Below are positions 5,701-14,046 of a stretch of 18,758 bases of DNA, in pieces. Numbering within the stretch: position 1 is the first letter of the stretch; each line of letters opens with the position of its first letter. The notes beneath the pieces are model-generated. The model was not told the origin of the DNA and did no database searches. It saw only the letters and a program-made list of their open reading frames with translations. A program made the position numbers and the translations under genes. This DNA is from an uncultured Eggerthellaceae bacterium (GTDB lineage: Bacteria; Actinomycetota; Coriobacteriia; Coriobacteriales; Eggerthellaceae), in the NCBI GenBank assembly GCA_910588945.1, contig CAJUSF010000049.1, positions 1-18,758 of the forward strand. The letters run 5' to 3'.

Positions 5701-7944
5701 ATGAAAGAAGGATTTATCCCTGTAGGGGAAGGGCTTCCTTCGCAGTGGACGGAAGGTGATGAGACGATCACGCGTACCACAGCATGGTCAGCACCTGGAT
5801 GTCACAACGGCTGCGGCGTCCTCCTCCACACGGACAAGGAGGGCAACCTCACGAAGGTCGAGGGCGACCCGGACTGTCCGTTCAATGAGGGGCGCCTTTG
5901 TCTGCGCTGCCTGGCAATGCCTCAGACGATGAACGACCCGCATCGCGCGCTTTACCCGTTGAAGCGCCCGCGTGACCAGCGCGGCAATCCCGATGCGTGG
6001 GAGCGCACGACATGGGATGATGCGATCGATATCATCGTGAAGAACATGAAGGAGATCAAGGAGAAGTACGGCGCTCATACCTTCATGTTCAATCAAGGCA
6101 CTGGTCGTGACATTACGTATTATCAGACCTATCTGGCTTCTGCCTATGGTTCAGCGAACGTGCTCGGCTGGCAGGCAGGTGAGTCTTGCTACCTTCCTCG
6201 TATCTCTGGTATGGCCGGCACGCTGGGGGGCTTCTTCCTGACTGATTACTCTCAGCAGTTCGTAGATCGTTACGATAATCCTGATTGGGTAGCTCCTGAG
6301 ACGCTTGTGGTGTGGGGCGCAAACTTCTTGAACTCGAATTCTGATGGCAACATGGGTTATTGGACCATCGAGCTCATGAAGCGAGGCACGAAGCTGATCG
6401 TCATCGATCCGCGCCTAACATGGTTGTCTGCTCATGCTGAGCAACGTCTTCGTCTGCGACCGGGCACTGATGGTGCGCTTGCTCTGGGTCTGTGTAACTA
6501 TATCATCGAGAACGATCTCTATGATCATGATTTCGTTGACAAGTGGACCTATGGTTTCGACGAACTCAAAGAGGTCTGCAAGCCATACACGCTGGAAAAG
6601 ACCGCTGAGATCTGCTGGCTCGATCCCGACGATATTGCTCGGGCTGCTCGCACTATCGCAACCAGCAAACCATGCGCCATGCAGTGGGGTCTTGCTGTTG
6701 ATTGCAACAACGATGAGGCGGTTCCGCAGGCTCATGCGATCCAATGCGTATTCATCATCACGGGTCAGATTGACAATCCCGGTGGCAATTTCCTTCCTGT
6801 TGATATCCAGACCTACGAGGGTCCTGGCTTCAGCACGGGTTTGCTCACGGAGGAGGATCGCAATCTGAAGATCGGCGTTGACAGGTTCCCCATGTATAAA
6901 TATGGCTCGACCGCTGCAAGCGGTGATGCGATGCTCGAATGCCTAGAGACGGGCGAACCTTATCAGATGCACGGCGCATGGATTCAGTCCGCAAGCCCGC
7001 TCGTCTGCTGCGCGAACGATCCTGATCGCGTCTACAATGCTATGAAGGATCTCGACTTCATCTGCATGATCGATCCGTACATGAATGCTACAGCGCAGGC
7101 GTTAGCTGATGTGTTCCTTCCGGTCTGCATGTTCCCGGAGCGTAACGGTATCGCTCTCACCACCGGTTCTCAGCGTGCAGCACGCATGACCAAGGTCTGC
7201 GAGCCGAAAGGTGAGAGCAAGTCCGATCCCGAAATCGTGTTGGAAGTAGGCAAGAAGCTCTGCCCTGAACACTTCCAGTGGGAGACGGTAGAGGATCTGT
7301 TCACGGACTTCATCGAGACCACGGGCGTCACGTTCGAAGAGCTGGAAGATTTGCAGCCCATCTATCCTCCCTTCGAATACTACAAGCACGAGAAGGGTCT
7401 CCTTCGCCCTGATGGACAGCCCGGCTTCAATACGCAAACGGGACGCATCGAGATCTACTCCACGATGTTCCAGTCCATGGGCCTCGATCCGCTCCCGTAT
7501 TTCGAGGAGCCAGTACCTGGCCCCGTCTCTGATCCGGAGAAGTTCGAGAAGTATCCCTATATTCTCATCACAGGCACCCGTCGCCCTGCATTCTTCCACA
7601 GCGAGCACCGCACGATTCCTGGTCTTCGCCGCGTGAACCCCGATCCGCTGGTGGAGATTCATCCCGATGATGCGAAAGATCTTGACGTGCATGACGGTGA
7701 GTGGGTCTGGCTCACGAACTATCAAGGCCGCTGCAAGCGCAAGGTCTCCGTTTCAAAAGAGGCCCTGAAGGGCGTTTTCACAGCTGATCATGCATGGTAT
7801 TACCCCGAAGCTGGTCCGGAGAACCTCTATGACGTGAGGGAATTGAACGTGAACAACCTCATCCCGTACACAACGGGTAAATCCGGCTTTGGTACCAACA
7901 TGAAGGCAAACCTCTGCACCATCGAGAAGTTCAAGGAAGACTAG
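5701..7944 (+). CDS. Molybdopterin oxidoreductase, DMSO-reductase family (1)
   Basis: A 747-residue bis-MGD-type oxidoreductase of the DMSO reductase superfamily. The start ATG 5701 follows AGGAGAGGAG; an upstream in-frame TTG lacks its own site. N-terminal iron-sulfur region: C34-x3-C38, then C67 and C70 (APGCHNGCGV ... RLCLRC). The usual first cysteine of C-x2-C-x3-C is replaced by Ala31. Next come the molybdopterin-binding segments VVWGANFLNSNSDG and TKLIVIDPRLTW, and a C-terminal dinucleotide domain with GQPGFNTQTGRIEI and FHSEHRTIPGL. Cys163 (ESCYLPRI) is a candidate molybdenum ligand. No Tat or Sec signal is seen, so it should act in the cytoplasm. It is followed by its own ferredoxin gene. 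The setting resembles the gut bacterial catechol dehydroxylase clusters, and pyrogallol transhydroxylase or acetylene hydratase relatives are other options. Substrate not deducible. Confidence 0.88.
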   Translation: MKEGFIPVGEGLPSQWTEGDETITRTTAWSAPGCHNGCGVLLHTDKEGNLTKVEGDPDCPFNEGRLCLRCLAMPQTMNDPHRALYPLKRPRDQRGNPDAWERTTWDDAIDIIVKNMKEIKEKYGAHTFMFNQGTGRDITYYQTYLASAYGSANVLGWQAGESCYLPRISGMAGTLGGFFLTDYSQQFVDRYDNPDWVAPETLVVWGANFLNSNSDGNMGYWTIELMKRGTKLIVIDPRLTWLSAHAEQRLRLRPGTDGALALGLCNYIIENDLYDHDFVDKWTYGFDELKEVCKPYTLEKTAEICWLDPDDIARAARTIATSKPCAMQWGLAVDCNNDEAVPQAHAIQCVFIITGQIDNPGGNFLPVDIQTYEGPGFSTGLLTEEDRNLKIGVDRFPMYKYGSTAASGDAMLECLETGEPYQMHGAWIQSASPLVCCANDPDRVYNAMKDLDFICMIDPYMNATAQALADVFLPVCMFPERNGIALTTGSQRAARMTKVCEPKGESKSDPEIVLEVGKKLCPEHFQWETVEDLFTDFIETTGVTFEELEDLQPIYPPFEYYKHEKGLLRPDGQPGFNTQTGRIEIYSTMFQSMGLDPLPYFEEPVPGPVSDPEKFEKYPYILITGTRRPAFFHSEHRTIPGLRRVNPDPLVEIHPDDAKDLDVHDGEWVWLTNYQGRCKRKVSVSKEALKGVFTADHAWYYPEAGPENLYDVRELNVNNLIPYTTGKSGFGTNMKANLCTIEKFKED

Positions 7945-7953
7945 GTGATATCA

Positions 7954-8298
7954 ATGAAAAACAACGCATTCGTGATCGATGGTAACTGGTGTTACGGATG
8001 CCATGCCTGTGAACTCGCTTGTCAGATGGAGCGACAGTTTCCCAGCGTAGACCAAATGGGGATCCAGGTTGCCAAGCTTGGTGTGTGGGATTACGAACAG
8101 GATGGCGAAGAAAAATGGCAGGATACGTTCTTTGCTATCCCCACAGATCAATGCAACAGTTGTGCTGGAACGTTGAAGGAAGGCCAACAGCCAGTATGCG
8201 CCACGGTATGCGGTGCTCAGGCTTTGAAACTCGGCGATTACGACGAACTTATCAAAGAGGCCGATACGCGTCGGCAGATGGTTGTACGAATCGCATAG
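7954..8298 (+). CDS. Two-cluster [4Fe-4S] ferredoxin-type partner (1)
   Basis: A 114-residue electron-transfer protein. The first cluster motif is C13-x2-C16-x2-C19-x3-C23 (WCYGCHACELAC) and the second is C67-x2-C70-x11-C82-x3-C86, enough for two [4Fe-4S] clusters. Four-cluster DmsB/NarH-like subunits are about twice this length, so this is a reduced form. I choose ATG 7954, preceded by AGGTG at spacing 6, over the GTG at 7945. It begins 9 bases after the oxidoreductase stop, so the two are surely co-transcribed, and it is the likely electron donor or small subunit of that enzyme. No signal or membrane anchor is present. An inverted repeat follows before the MFS gene. Confidence 0.88.
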   Translation: MKNNAFVIDGNWCYGCHACELACQMERQFPSVDQMGIQVAKLGVWDYEQDGEEKWQDTFFAIPTDQCNSCAGTLKEGQQPVCATVCGAQALKLGDYDELIKEADTRRQMVVRIA

Positions 8299-8307
8299 CT
8301 TTTTTAG

Positions 8308-8340
8308 CAACGGCGTGCTCTCGTTGAGGGAACGCCGTTG
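8308..8340 (+). terminator. Hairpin between ferredoxin and MFS genes
   Basis: CAACGGCGT (8308-8316) pairs perfectly with ACGCCGTTG (8332-8340), leaving a 15-base loop. It is followed by TGGGTTTTTG, a short T-run, so it could act as a weak terminator that lowers MFS expression, or protect the 3' end of the enzyme transcript. Confidence 0.5.
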
Positions 8341-8363
8341 TGGGTTTTTGGGAGGAGACTCAA

Positions 8364-9602
8364 ATGAGAATCGAATTGACAGGTTTCAAAAAGGTCATGT
8401 TCACGATCGCTGCGATCTCGACATGCTTCATATCCATGGCTGAGATGGCAGTAAACCCTGCGATCTTCGCGATCATGGAGACCTATGGCTATGACGCTTT
8501 GGGCAGTTACTGCATCTCAGCACCGGCTCTTTGTGCGGGTATCGCAGCGCTCGTCGCAACAGCGTTGATGTCAAAAATCTCGAAAAAGACGCTGATGATA
8601 GCGGCAGCGACGATCTTTACGCTGAGCGGCTTCTTTGCATGCGCCGTTCCCGACGTTGGATATTACGCCGTAATGCGCTCTATTATGGGTGTCGGCGAAG
8701 GTTTAATCTCTGCTGTCCTCATGGCCTATGTGGCAACCCTGTTCTTCGAGCCTGCACAGCATGCTTCATTCATGGGAATTTGGAATGTCGGTAACACCAT
8801 CGTAGGGGCTGCCCTCTCGCTCGCTGGTGGATTTTTGGCTATTCCGGAATGGCAGAACATCTTTACGATGTTCATTCTTGGCGTTGTTGTCATCATCCTG
8901 ATTGCCTTGTTCATGCCGGCGCTCTCTCGTCTTGATGCCGAAGAAGCAGACGCTCGTGAATCCCATGCCAGCGCTGAAGTAGCTCAGAAATCCAAACTAC
9001 CCGGTGTCTTCTGGGCCTTCATCGTCAACTGCGTGCTCTTCTGCTTGATGGTGGGCTTGAACCTCTACTTCGGCTCTGAGTACATCGAAGAGACCGGTCT
9101 CGGTGGTGCCGATACCGCTGGTATCTATATGATGGTCTATACATTGGTCGGTATCATTCCTGGATTCGTCTTCGGTAAGCTGTTCATGTCACTGAAAGGG
9201 CGCGTATCGACTCTGTCTTTCGCACTCATGATCATTGCTTTCTTACTCATGTATTTCGTAGAAGGCAATGCTGTTGTTGTGATGATCGCATTCATTCTTG
9301 CTGGTCTTGCTTTCGGTTTGTTCTACCCTTATATGTTCGCGATGGGCGCATTGGTGGTCGCACCAGATCGTATCGACCTTTCCATGAGCGCAGCGACCGC
9401 CTGTTATCAATTCTCGTTCTTCGCAATTACATTCATCGTGAACGGACTTCGTATGGTTCTTGCGCCTGAAACGGGTATGGTCGTTCCACAGTTTCTCGCG
9501 TTTTGCCTTCTCGGCGTGATCGCGATCGTGATCAATCTTGCAACGCATGGATCCTTCAAGAAGTTCCGTGAGACGCAAGATGAGCTCCCGCAAGGGCATT
9601 AA
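8364..9602 (+). CDS. MFS transporter of the Moco cluster
   Basis: A 412-residue integral membrane protein with the 12-helix pattern of the major facilitator superfamily: six hydrophobic segments in about residues 12-200, a charged cytoplasmic loop rich in Glu and Ala (about 200-225, RLDAEEADARESHASAEVAQ), and six more up to about 400. The start ATG 8364 is preceded by GGGAGGAG; the longer frame from GTG 8340 overlaps the upstream hairpin and is unlikely. It lies between two enzyme-ferredoxin modules, so it probably imports their substrate or exports the product. MFS genes are found in some catechol dehydroxylase clusters, which supports a small aromatic acid or similar compound. Substrate unknown. 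Confidence 0.88.
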   Translation: MRIELTGFKKVMFTIAAISTCFISMAEMAVNPAIFAIMETYGYDALGSYCISAPALCAGIAALVATALMSKISKKTLMIAAATIFTLSGFFACAVPDVGYYAVMRSIMGVGEGLISAVLMAYVATLFFEPAQHASFMGIWNVGNTIVGAALSLAGGFLAIPEWQNIFTMFILGVVVIILIALFMPALSRLDAEEADARESHASAEVAQKSKLPGVFWAFIVNCVLFCLMVGLNLYFGSEYIEETGLGGADTAGIYMMVYTLVGIIPGFVFGKLFMSLKGRVSTLSFALMIIAFLLMYFVEGNAVVVMIAFILAGLAFGLFYPYMFAMGALVVAPDRIDLSMSAATACYQFSFFAITFIVNGLRMVLAPETGMVVPQFLAFCLLGVIAIVINLATHGSFKKFRETQDELPQGH

Positions 9603-9754
9603 CGACCAATTCCCCATTGATCAGCTTGATAAGCGAATTAGCTCACGTTCGATAAGAAAACCTCGGAATGCCTGCATACGAGGTGCGACTCCTGACTGGA
9701 TCGAATAGAGGATGGTTTCTTTATCGGATTGAGAAGAGAGAGGAAGGATTTGAA

Positions 9755-12163
9755 ATGAAGGAGTGGAAAGAAGTTCTCGAAGACGGTACCGAGGTTGTGC
9801 GATCAGCTGGTTGGTCTGCACCAGGATGTCATCCTACCGCGTGTGGCGTTCGCTTGTTCGTCAAGGACGGCAAGCTCGTCAAGGTGGAAGGCGATCCGGA
9901 TCACCCCATCACGCAGGGTCGTCTGTGCGTTCGGTGCTTGAGCTTGCCGGAGGCCGTGAATCACCCCGATCGTCTGCTCTATCCCATGAAGCGCAAGAAG
10001 GAGGATCGTGGCAAGGATACGTGGGAGCGCTGTTCGTGGGATGAGGCGTTGGATATCATCAAGGAGAACTACGATAAGGTGGTGGAGGAGTATGGCCTGC
10101 AGGCTACCGTAGCCTTCGAGGGTACGGGTCGCATGGCGTCCATCGAGTCGACGACGGCTGCTTTCAACGTGCTGCTCTCCCCGCATCTCTGCTACGCGTT
10201 CGCTGGGTACTCATGCTATGGGCCGCGCATCGCGATCACCGTGTTCACTGCGGGTGCGGGCATTCCTGAGATGGACTATGCCGGTGGCTTCGCAGACCGC
10301 TACGATGATCCCCGCTTCGAGGTTCCGAAGTACATTGTCATTTGGGGAAAAGAGCCTCTGTCTTCCAATGCAGATGGCATGTTTGGCCACGCGGTGACCG
10401 ACCTCATGCATCGGGGTGCCAAGCTCATTGTCATCGACCCTCGCGTTACTTGGCTTGCTGCTCACTCAGAGTATTTCATTCAGTTGCGACCGGGTACTGA
10501 TACGGCCTTGGCGTTGGGTCTGCTACGCGTCATTATCGATGAGGATCTGTACGATCATGATTTCGTTGAGAACTGGACACTCGGATTCGACGCCCTCAAA
10601 GAGAGGCTCAAGGATTATCCAGTTGAGAAGGTTGCGGAGATCTGCGATGTCGATCCCGAGATCATTCGTGCGACTGCCCGAGCCATGGCTGAACATCCAG
10701 TCTCCTGTACCTGGGGCGTTTCAGTCGACCAGAACAAGAACGGTCTGCAGATGGGTCAGGCTATCCTGACAATCAGTGCTATCACAGGCAATCTTGATGT
10801 ACCTGGTGGTACGGTGTTGGGATCGATGTTGGGCTCCGATGACGGTGAAGGCCGCACGTCCATGAACGAGGACTACCATGCTGGCGAAGACATGCAGGTG
10901 TCTAGCACTTCAGGCTACCAGGGAACGAGCCAGGCTGGCGTGTCGCTCGCTCAGATCAAGGCAGAGACGCCTCCTGAGATTCAGGCAATGAGAATCGGCT
11001 CCAATCTGTACCCGGCCTATGACATGACCATGAACGAGGTGCAGCCTGACTACTTCGTGCAGTGCATCGAGCGCGATGAGCCCTATCCGGTGCGCTTCGC
11101 GTGGATCCAGAGTTCCAACTTCCTATCTCCGACGTGCTCCGCTCAGCCCGATCGCTGGATGAAGGCATTCAAGAAGATGGACTTTACGTTCGCAACGGAC
11201 GTCTTCATGAATCCGACAATCATGGCCTTGGCAGATGTGGTCCTTCCGGTTGCCATGTTCCCCGAAGCTGACGGCGTTGTGATGCCTCAGTACGGCATGA
11301 ACAAGACGTCTGGCTCATGCATCGTCAAAGCCCTTCAAATGGGCGAATGCCGCTCTGACGCAGAGATCAACTACCTTATCGGCAAGAAGCTCAACCCAAC
11401 GGCATGGCCCGATACGTTGGAAGAGTATATGTCCACCTATCTGGACGATCAGGCGACGTTCGCTCATACGGACTTCGAGGGTCTGAAGAAGATGGGTACC
11501 TACCAAGAACCCACGGTGTACAAGAAGTACGAGAAGGGTCTCTTGCGCGCTGATGGTCAACCGGGGTTTAATACGACCTCGGGCAAGTTCGAGATCAAGT
11601 GCTCCATGTATAAATTCTTTGGTGACGATCCGCTGCCTTATTACGAGGAGCCGACCATGAGCCCGGTGTCCACGCCAGAGCTCTTTGAGGAGTACCCGAT
11701 CGTGCTTACGACGGGCGGCCGCAAGTTCACCTCTTTCCATTCAGAGCATCGTCAGATTGAAACGCTTCGCAACATCGACAAATGGCCGCGCCTTGAGATC
11801 AATCCGGAGACGGCGAAGAAGTATGGCGTGGAAGATGGCGCATGGGTGTGGATAGAAAACCCCCATGGCAAGGCGAAACTGATGGCCGAAGTGACCGCAG
11901 GTGTCAAACCGGGCGTCGTGCATGCCACCCACGGTTGGTGGTTCCCCGAGCAGGAGGGAGCTGAGCCCAATTTGTACGGTGTTTGGAAATCGAACATCAA
12001 CACCATGGTCCCGAACCTCGATAACGGCAAGATCGGATTTGGCGCACCTTTCAAGAACGTTCTCTGCAAGGTCTATCCCGCCGTGGATAACATCGAGAGT
12101 CCTGAAGCGCTTGATCCATATTCGAAGCGCCGCGTCGCGCCTGTGAATAAGTCTGAGGAGTAA
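9755..12163 (+). CDS. Molybdopterin oxidoreductase, DMSO-reductase family (2)
   Basis: An 802-residue paralogue of the enzyme at 5701-7944, sharing motifs throughout (SAPGCH..., EKGLLRADGQPGFNT, FHSEHRQIETLR). The start ATG 9755 follows GAGAGGAAGG; 29 extra codons upstream in frame lack such a site. Iron-sulfur region: C25-x4-C30, then C58 and C61, one residue longer between the first pair than in enzyme 1, with Ala again at the usual first-cysteine place. The candidate molybdenum ligand is Cys154 (YSCYGPRI). Compared with enzyme 1 it has an insertion at about residues 355-425, rich in Gly, Ser and acidic residues. No export signal. It heads its own module with a ferredoxin 29 bases downstream. 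Either it acts on a related substrate, or on a second step of the same pathway. Confidence 0.88.
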   Translation: MKEWKEVLEDGTEVVRSAGWSAPGCHPTACGVRLFVKDGKLVKVEGDPDHPITQGRLCVRCLSLPEAVNHPDRLLYPMKRKKEDRGKDTWERCSWDEALDIIKENYDKVVEEYGLQATVAFEGTGRMASIESTTAAFNVLLSPHLCYAFAGYSCYGPRIAITVFTAGAGIPEMDYAGGFADRYDDPRFEVPKYIVIWGKEPLSSNADGMFGHAVTDLMHRGAKLIVIDPRVTWLAAHSEYFIQLRPGTDTALALGLLRVIIDEDLYDHDFVENWTLGFDALKERLKDYPVEKVAEICDVDPEIIRATARAMAEHPVSCTWGVSVDQNKNGLQMGQAILTISAITGNLDVPGGTVLGSMLGSDDGEGRTSMNEDYHAGEDMQVSSTSGYQGTSQAGVSLAQIKAETPPEIQAMRIGSNLYPAYDMTMNEVQPDYFVQCIERDEPYPVRFAWIQSSNFLSPTCSAQPDRWMKAFKKMDFTFATDVFMNPTIMALADVVLPVAMFPEADGVVMPQYGMNKTSGSCIVKALQMGECRSDAEINYLIGKKLNPTAWPDTLEEYMSTYLDDQATFAHTDFEGLKKMGTYQEPTVYKKYEKGLLRADGQPGFNTTSGKFEIKCSMYKFFGDDPLPYYEEPTMSPVSTPELFEEYPIVLTTGGRKFTSFHSEHRQIETLRNIDKWPRLEINPETAKKYGVEDGAWVWIENPHGKAKLMAEVTAGVKPGVVHATHGWWFPEQEGAEPNLYGVWKSNINTMVPNLDNGKIGFGAPFKNVLCKVYPAVDNIESPEALDPYSKRRVAPVNKSEE

Positions 12164-12192
12164 TCAGCATACTGCCGAATAAAGGAGGAACA

Positions 12193-12522
12193 ATGAACGG
12201 ACTTCTTGTTGATATTAATTTTTGCACTGGCTGCCATTCATGCGAAGTTGCGTGTAAGAATGAGCACGACCTTCCGCTTGATAATTATGGTATCAAGATC
12301 TCGAAAGTCGGACCTTTCAAGATCGAGCAGCAGGATTGGGTATTCAATTACGTTCCCAGTCTTACGAAAGAGTGCGATCTGTGCCACGAGCGCGTGGAGC
12401 GAGGTGAAAAGCCATCATGCGTGCTCCACTGTTTAGGCCAAGCCCTTGAATATGGGCCAGTGGAGGATTTGGTTAAGAGAATGGAAGAGATCGGCTCATC
12501 CGCACAGATCATGATTCCGTAA
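12193..12522 (+). CDS. Two-cluster [4Fe-4S] ferredoxin-type partner (2)
   Basis: A 109-residue homologue of the ferredoxin at 7954-8298. Cluster ligands are C11-x2-C14-x2-C17-x3-C21 (FCTGCHSCEVAC) and C61-x2-C64-x11-C76-x3-C80, with the same spacing as its paralogue. The start ATG 12193 follows a strong AAAGGAGG (12181-12188). It has no signal peptide. Sitting directly behind oxidoreductase 2, it is the likely electron-transfer subunit of that enzyme. That each enzyme keeps its own ferredoxin suggests duplication of a whole two-gene module rather than sharing of one carrier. Confidence 0.87.
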   Translation: MNGLLVDINFCTGCHSCEVACKNEHDLPLDNYGIKISKVGPFKIEQQDWVFNYVPSLTKECDLCHERVERGEKPSCVLHCLGQALEYGPVEDLVKRMEEIGSSAQIMIP

Positions 12523-12596
12523 TCTGGCCAGGAGCCGGAACTGTTGGTATTTTGCAGTTTCGGCTCTACCCCCATCTCTTAGGGAAAGGAACCGTT

Positions 12597-12830
12597 ATGT
12601 GTTTTAGACCAGCTAGTGCTGCATCATCGATTAAATGTCCAAAGTGCGGTTTTGACAATCCTTCTGTCACAGACACATGCCTTGAGTGTGATGCCGATCT
12701 GACAGAAGTTAAAAAGGCCTTTGGAGATGCAGCAGCTTCCGCAGGCGATGTTGCTCCCAGCGCACCGGGAGCATCGCCCACGCCGCCAGTGCCGGGGGCA
12801 CCTAAACCTCCAGCACCACCGGTCGCTTGA
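12597..12830 (+). CDS. Zinc-ribbon protein with proline-rich tail
   Basis: A 77-residue protein. One zinc ribbon is formed by C14-P-K-C17 and C28-L-E-C31 near the N terminus, followed from about residue 50 by a flexible Ala/Pro/Gly tail ending PPAPPVA. The frame is open from a TTG at 12552, but ATG 12597 with GGAAAGGA upstream is clearly the start. It is the last gene of the oxidoreductase cluster, 74 bases after ferredoxin 2 and just ahead of an intrinsic terminator. Like the small protein at 3595-3774, it may help in metal handling, assembly or protein contact for the cluster. Function unknown. Confidence 0.75.
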   Translation: MCFRPASAASSIKCPKCGFDNPSVTDTCLECDADLTEVKKAFGDAAASAGDVAPSAPGASPTPPVPGAPKPPAPPVA

Positions 12831-12859
12831 TTAACTGATTCACTTTCTTGATTCGTTTG

Positions 12860-12901
12860 CGCTTGCCAAGTGCTCTCGCTATTTGGCAAGCGTTTTCTTT
12901 T
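12860..12901 (+). terminator. Intrinsic terminator of the oxidoreductase operon
   Basis: CGCTTGCCAA (12860-12869) pairs perfectly with TTGGCAAGCG (12883-12892), leaving a 13-base loop, and is followed by TTTTCTTTT (12893-12901). It lies 29 bases after the zinc-ribbon stop and closes the cluster. Confidence 0.85.
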
Positions 12902-12951
12902 CTGGCCAAAAACGCAATTCGCTCTAATTTGTAAGTGGACGTGAGAAGATC

Positions 12952-13185
12952 ATGGATATTCAAAAATGCTACAAAACACATAAGTACAGAACGTGTCCAT
13001 GTCTTAGGATGTGTCCGCAAAAGCGCAAAGAAATATCAATGGGAGTGATAAGAGATACTGTAAAACTCGAAGACTTGGGTTCAAAGAACGCTAGATGCAC
13101 AACCAAACCAAGCGTTACAGACGAGTTACGAAGCGACTCCGATATAAACGAGAGTACCTCTTCGCATGAAAAGGATGGCGCATAA
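12952..13185 (+). CDS. Doubtful small ORF, no recognised domain
   Basis: A 77-residue frame starting MDIQKCYKTHKYRTCPCLRM, with five cysteines in the first half and an acidic, Ser-rich end. No family recognised. GAGAAG lies just before ATG 12952 but the spacing is short; ATG 13039 is another possible start. Codon use does not resemble the oxidoreductases. It sits alone in the 653-base gap between the oxidoreductase operon and the GyrI-like gene, and could be a gene remnant or chance. Confidence 0.25.
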   Translation: MDIQKCYKTHKYRTCPCLRMCPQKRKEISMGVIRDTVKLEDLGSKNARCTTKPSVTDELRSDSDINESTSSHEKDGA

Positions 13186-13483
13186 AGCTCACACTTTGCA
13201 AAGTGGTGAGGCATTACGTGGTATTCCTTCAATACTAATGATGCATTTGGTGTCTATGTCGATTGCTTAATCAAGCGTAGGGTTTAAATCGGAAGCTGTG
13301 AGCGCAATGCTGTAAGCCATAGCTATTTTGGGAAGTAAGTGGATTGTTCGCATGATTAATCCCCCTAGACGTCGATGACGATATTGCAATGACCCTCTTA
13401 CTTCTCAAAAAAGAGCTTAGTTAGCCACCATCCAGTTTTGAATTCTGGGCCTTCAGAGCAAGATATGAGAAAACGGGGTTGAT
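13186..13483. promoter_or_regulatory. Intergenic region with a 14-bp perfect palindrome
   Basis: No gene seen. CACTTTGCAAAGTG (13192-13205) is a perfect palindrome, flanked by CTCA and GTGAG that extend the symmetry with a one-base offset. It is a plausible operator, although the next gene starts almost 280 bases away. No convincing promoter boxes could be assigned. Confidence 0.35.
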
Positions 13484-13942
13484 ATGAACGTCGAATTTGT
13501 AAGAATGCCCAGTAGGGTTATAGCTGGAAGAATGGTTCGCACTGATGTTGGATCGATCGGAATTACCGATTCTGTCGGTTCCCTTTGGAGCGATTTCTAT
13601 CAGGCAGGAAAAAGTTCTTCAATTCCAGATGCTGATATTACTGAATATGAATCCGTTACTGCAAATTATTCCTACGATAAAGGCACTAGTTCATTCAATG
13701 TAATTGTTGGTTGCCTGGTGAACTCCAAGTGCGCTTTGCATGACGAACTGGACACCTTTACTCTTCCGGAAGGGATTTATGCAAAAGTATCGTTGAACGA
13801 TACGGATCCCGACACGGTAAGTCGCGCATGGAGCGACATTTACAACCACTCAGGTATCTTGAATAAGTGCGATTTCGAGGTTGAGCTTAAAGCATACAAG
13901 ACCGATAAATCCGGCATAGATATCTTTATTTCTACTACGTAG
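13484..13942 (+). CDS. GyrI-like effector-binding domain protein
   Basis: A 152-residue stand-alone small-molecule-binding protein of the GyrI/AraC effector-binding type. Typical features are the opening NVEFVRMPSRVIAGRMVRT (the first strand, with the conserved V-x-G pattern), a helix around residues 28-40 (GSLWSDFYQAG), a middle strand FNVIVGCLV, the strand IYAKVSLND, then a helix with A-W-S-D-I-Y and the C-terminal FEVELKAYKTD...IDIFIS, where this fold usually carries an acidic ligand contact. It lacks a DNA-binding domain. It is convergent with the SMR efflux pair, and the MerR regulator beyond them has a C-terminal domain of the same general type. A drug-sensing or drug-sequestering role is likely but not shown. 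Confidence 0.75.
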   Translation: MNVEFVRMPSRVIAGRMVRTDVGSIGITDSVGSLWSDFYQAGKSSSIPDADITEYESVTANYSYDKGTSSFNVIVGCLVNSKCALHDELDTFTLPEGIYAKVSLNDTDPDTVSRAWSDIYNHSGILNKCDFEVELKAYKTDKSGIDIFISTT

Positions 13943-13961
13943 AGCCATAGAGGGTGGATGT

Positions 13962-14029
13962 GAGTCAGTTCCATTCATTGAGTTGCGTAGACCACAAAGT
14001 GAGATGAACGGGAACTGACTCTGCTTTTT
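13962..14029. terminator. Shared terminator hairpin, GyrI-like/SMR convergence
   Basis: GAGTCAGTTCC (13962-13972) pairs perfectly over 11 bases with GGAACTGACTC (14011-14021). Inside, TTCAT (13974-13978) pairs with ATGAA (14004-14008), and five T residues follow at 14025-14029. It lies between the convergent GyrI-like and SMR genes. The T-run favours the plus direction. Confidence 0.65.
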
Positions 14030-14046
14030 GAAATGCAATAGCTCGA

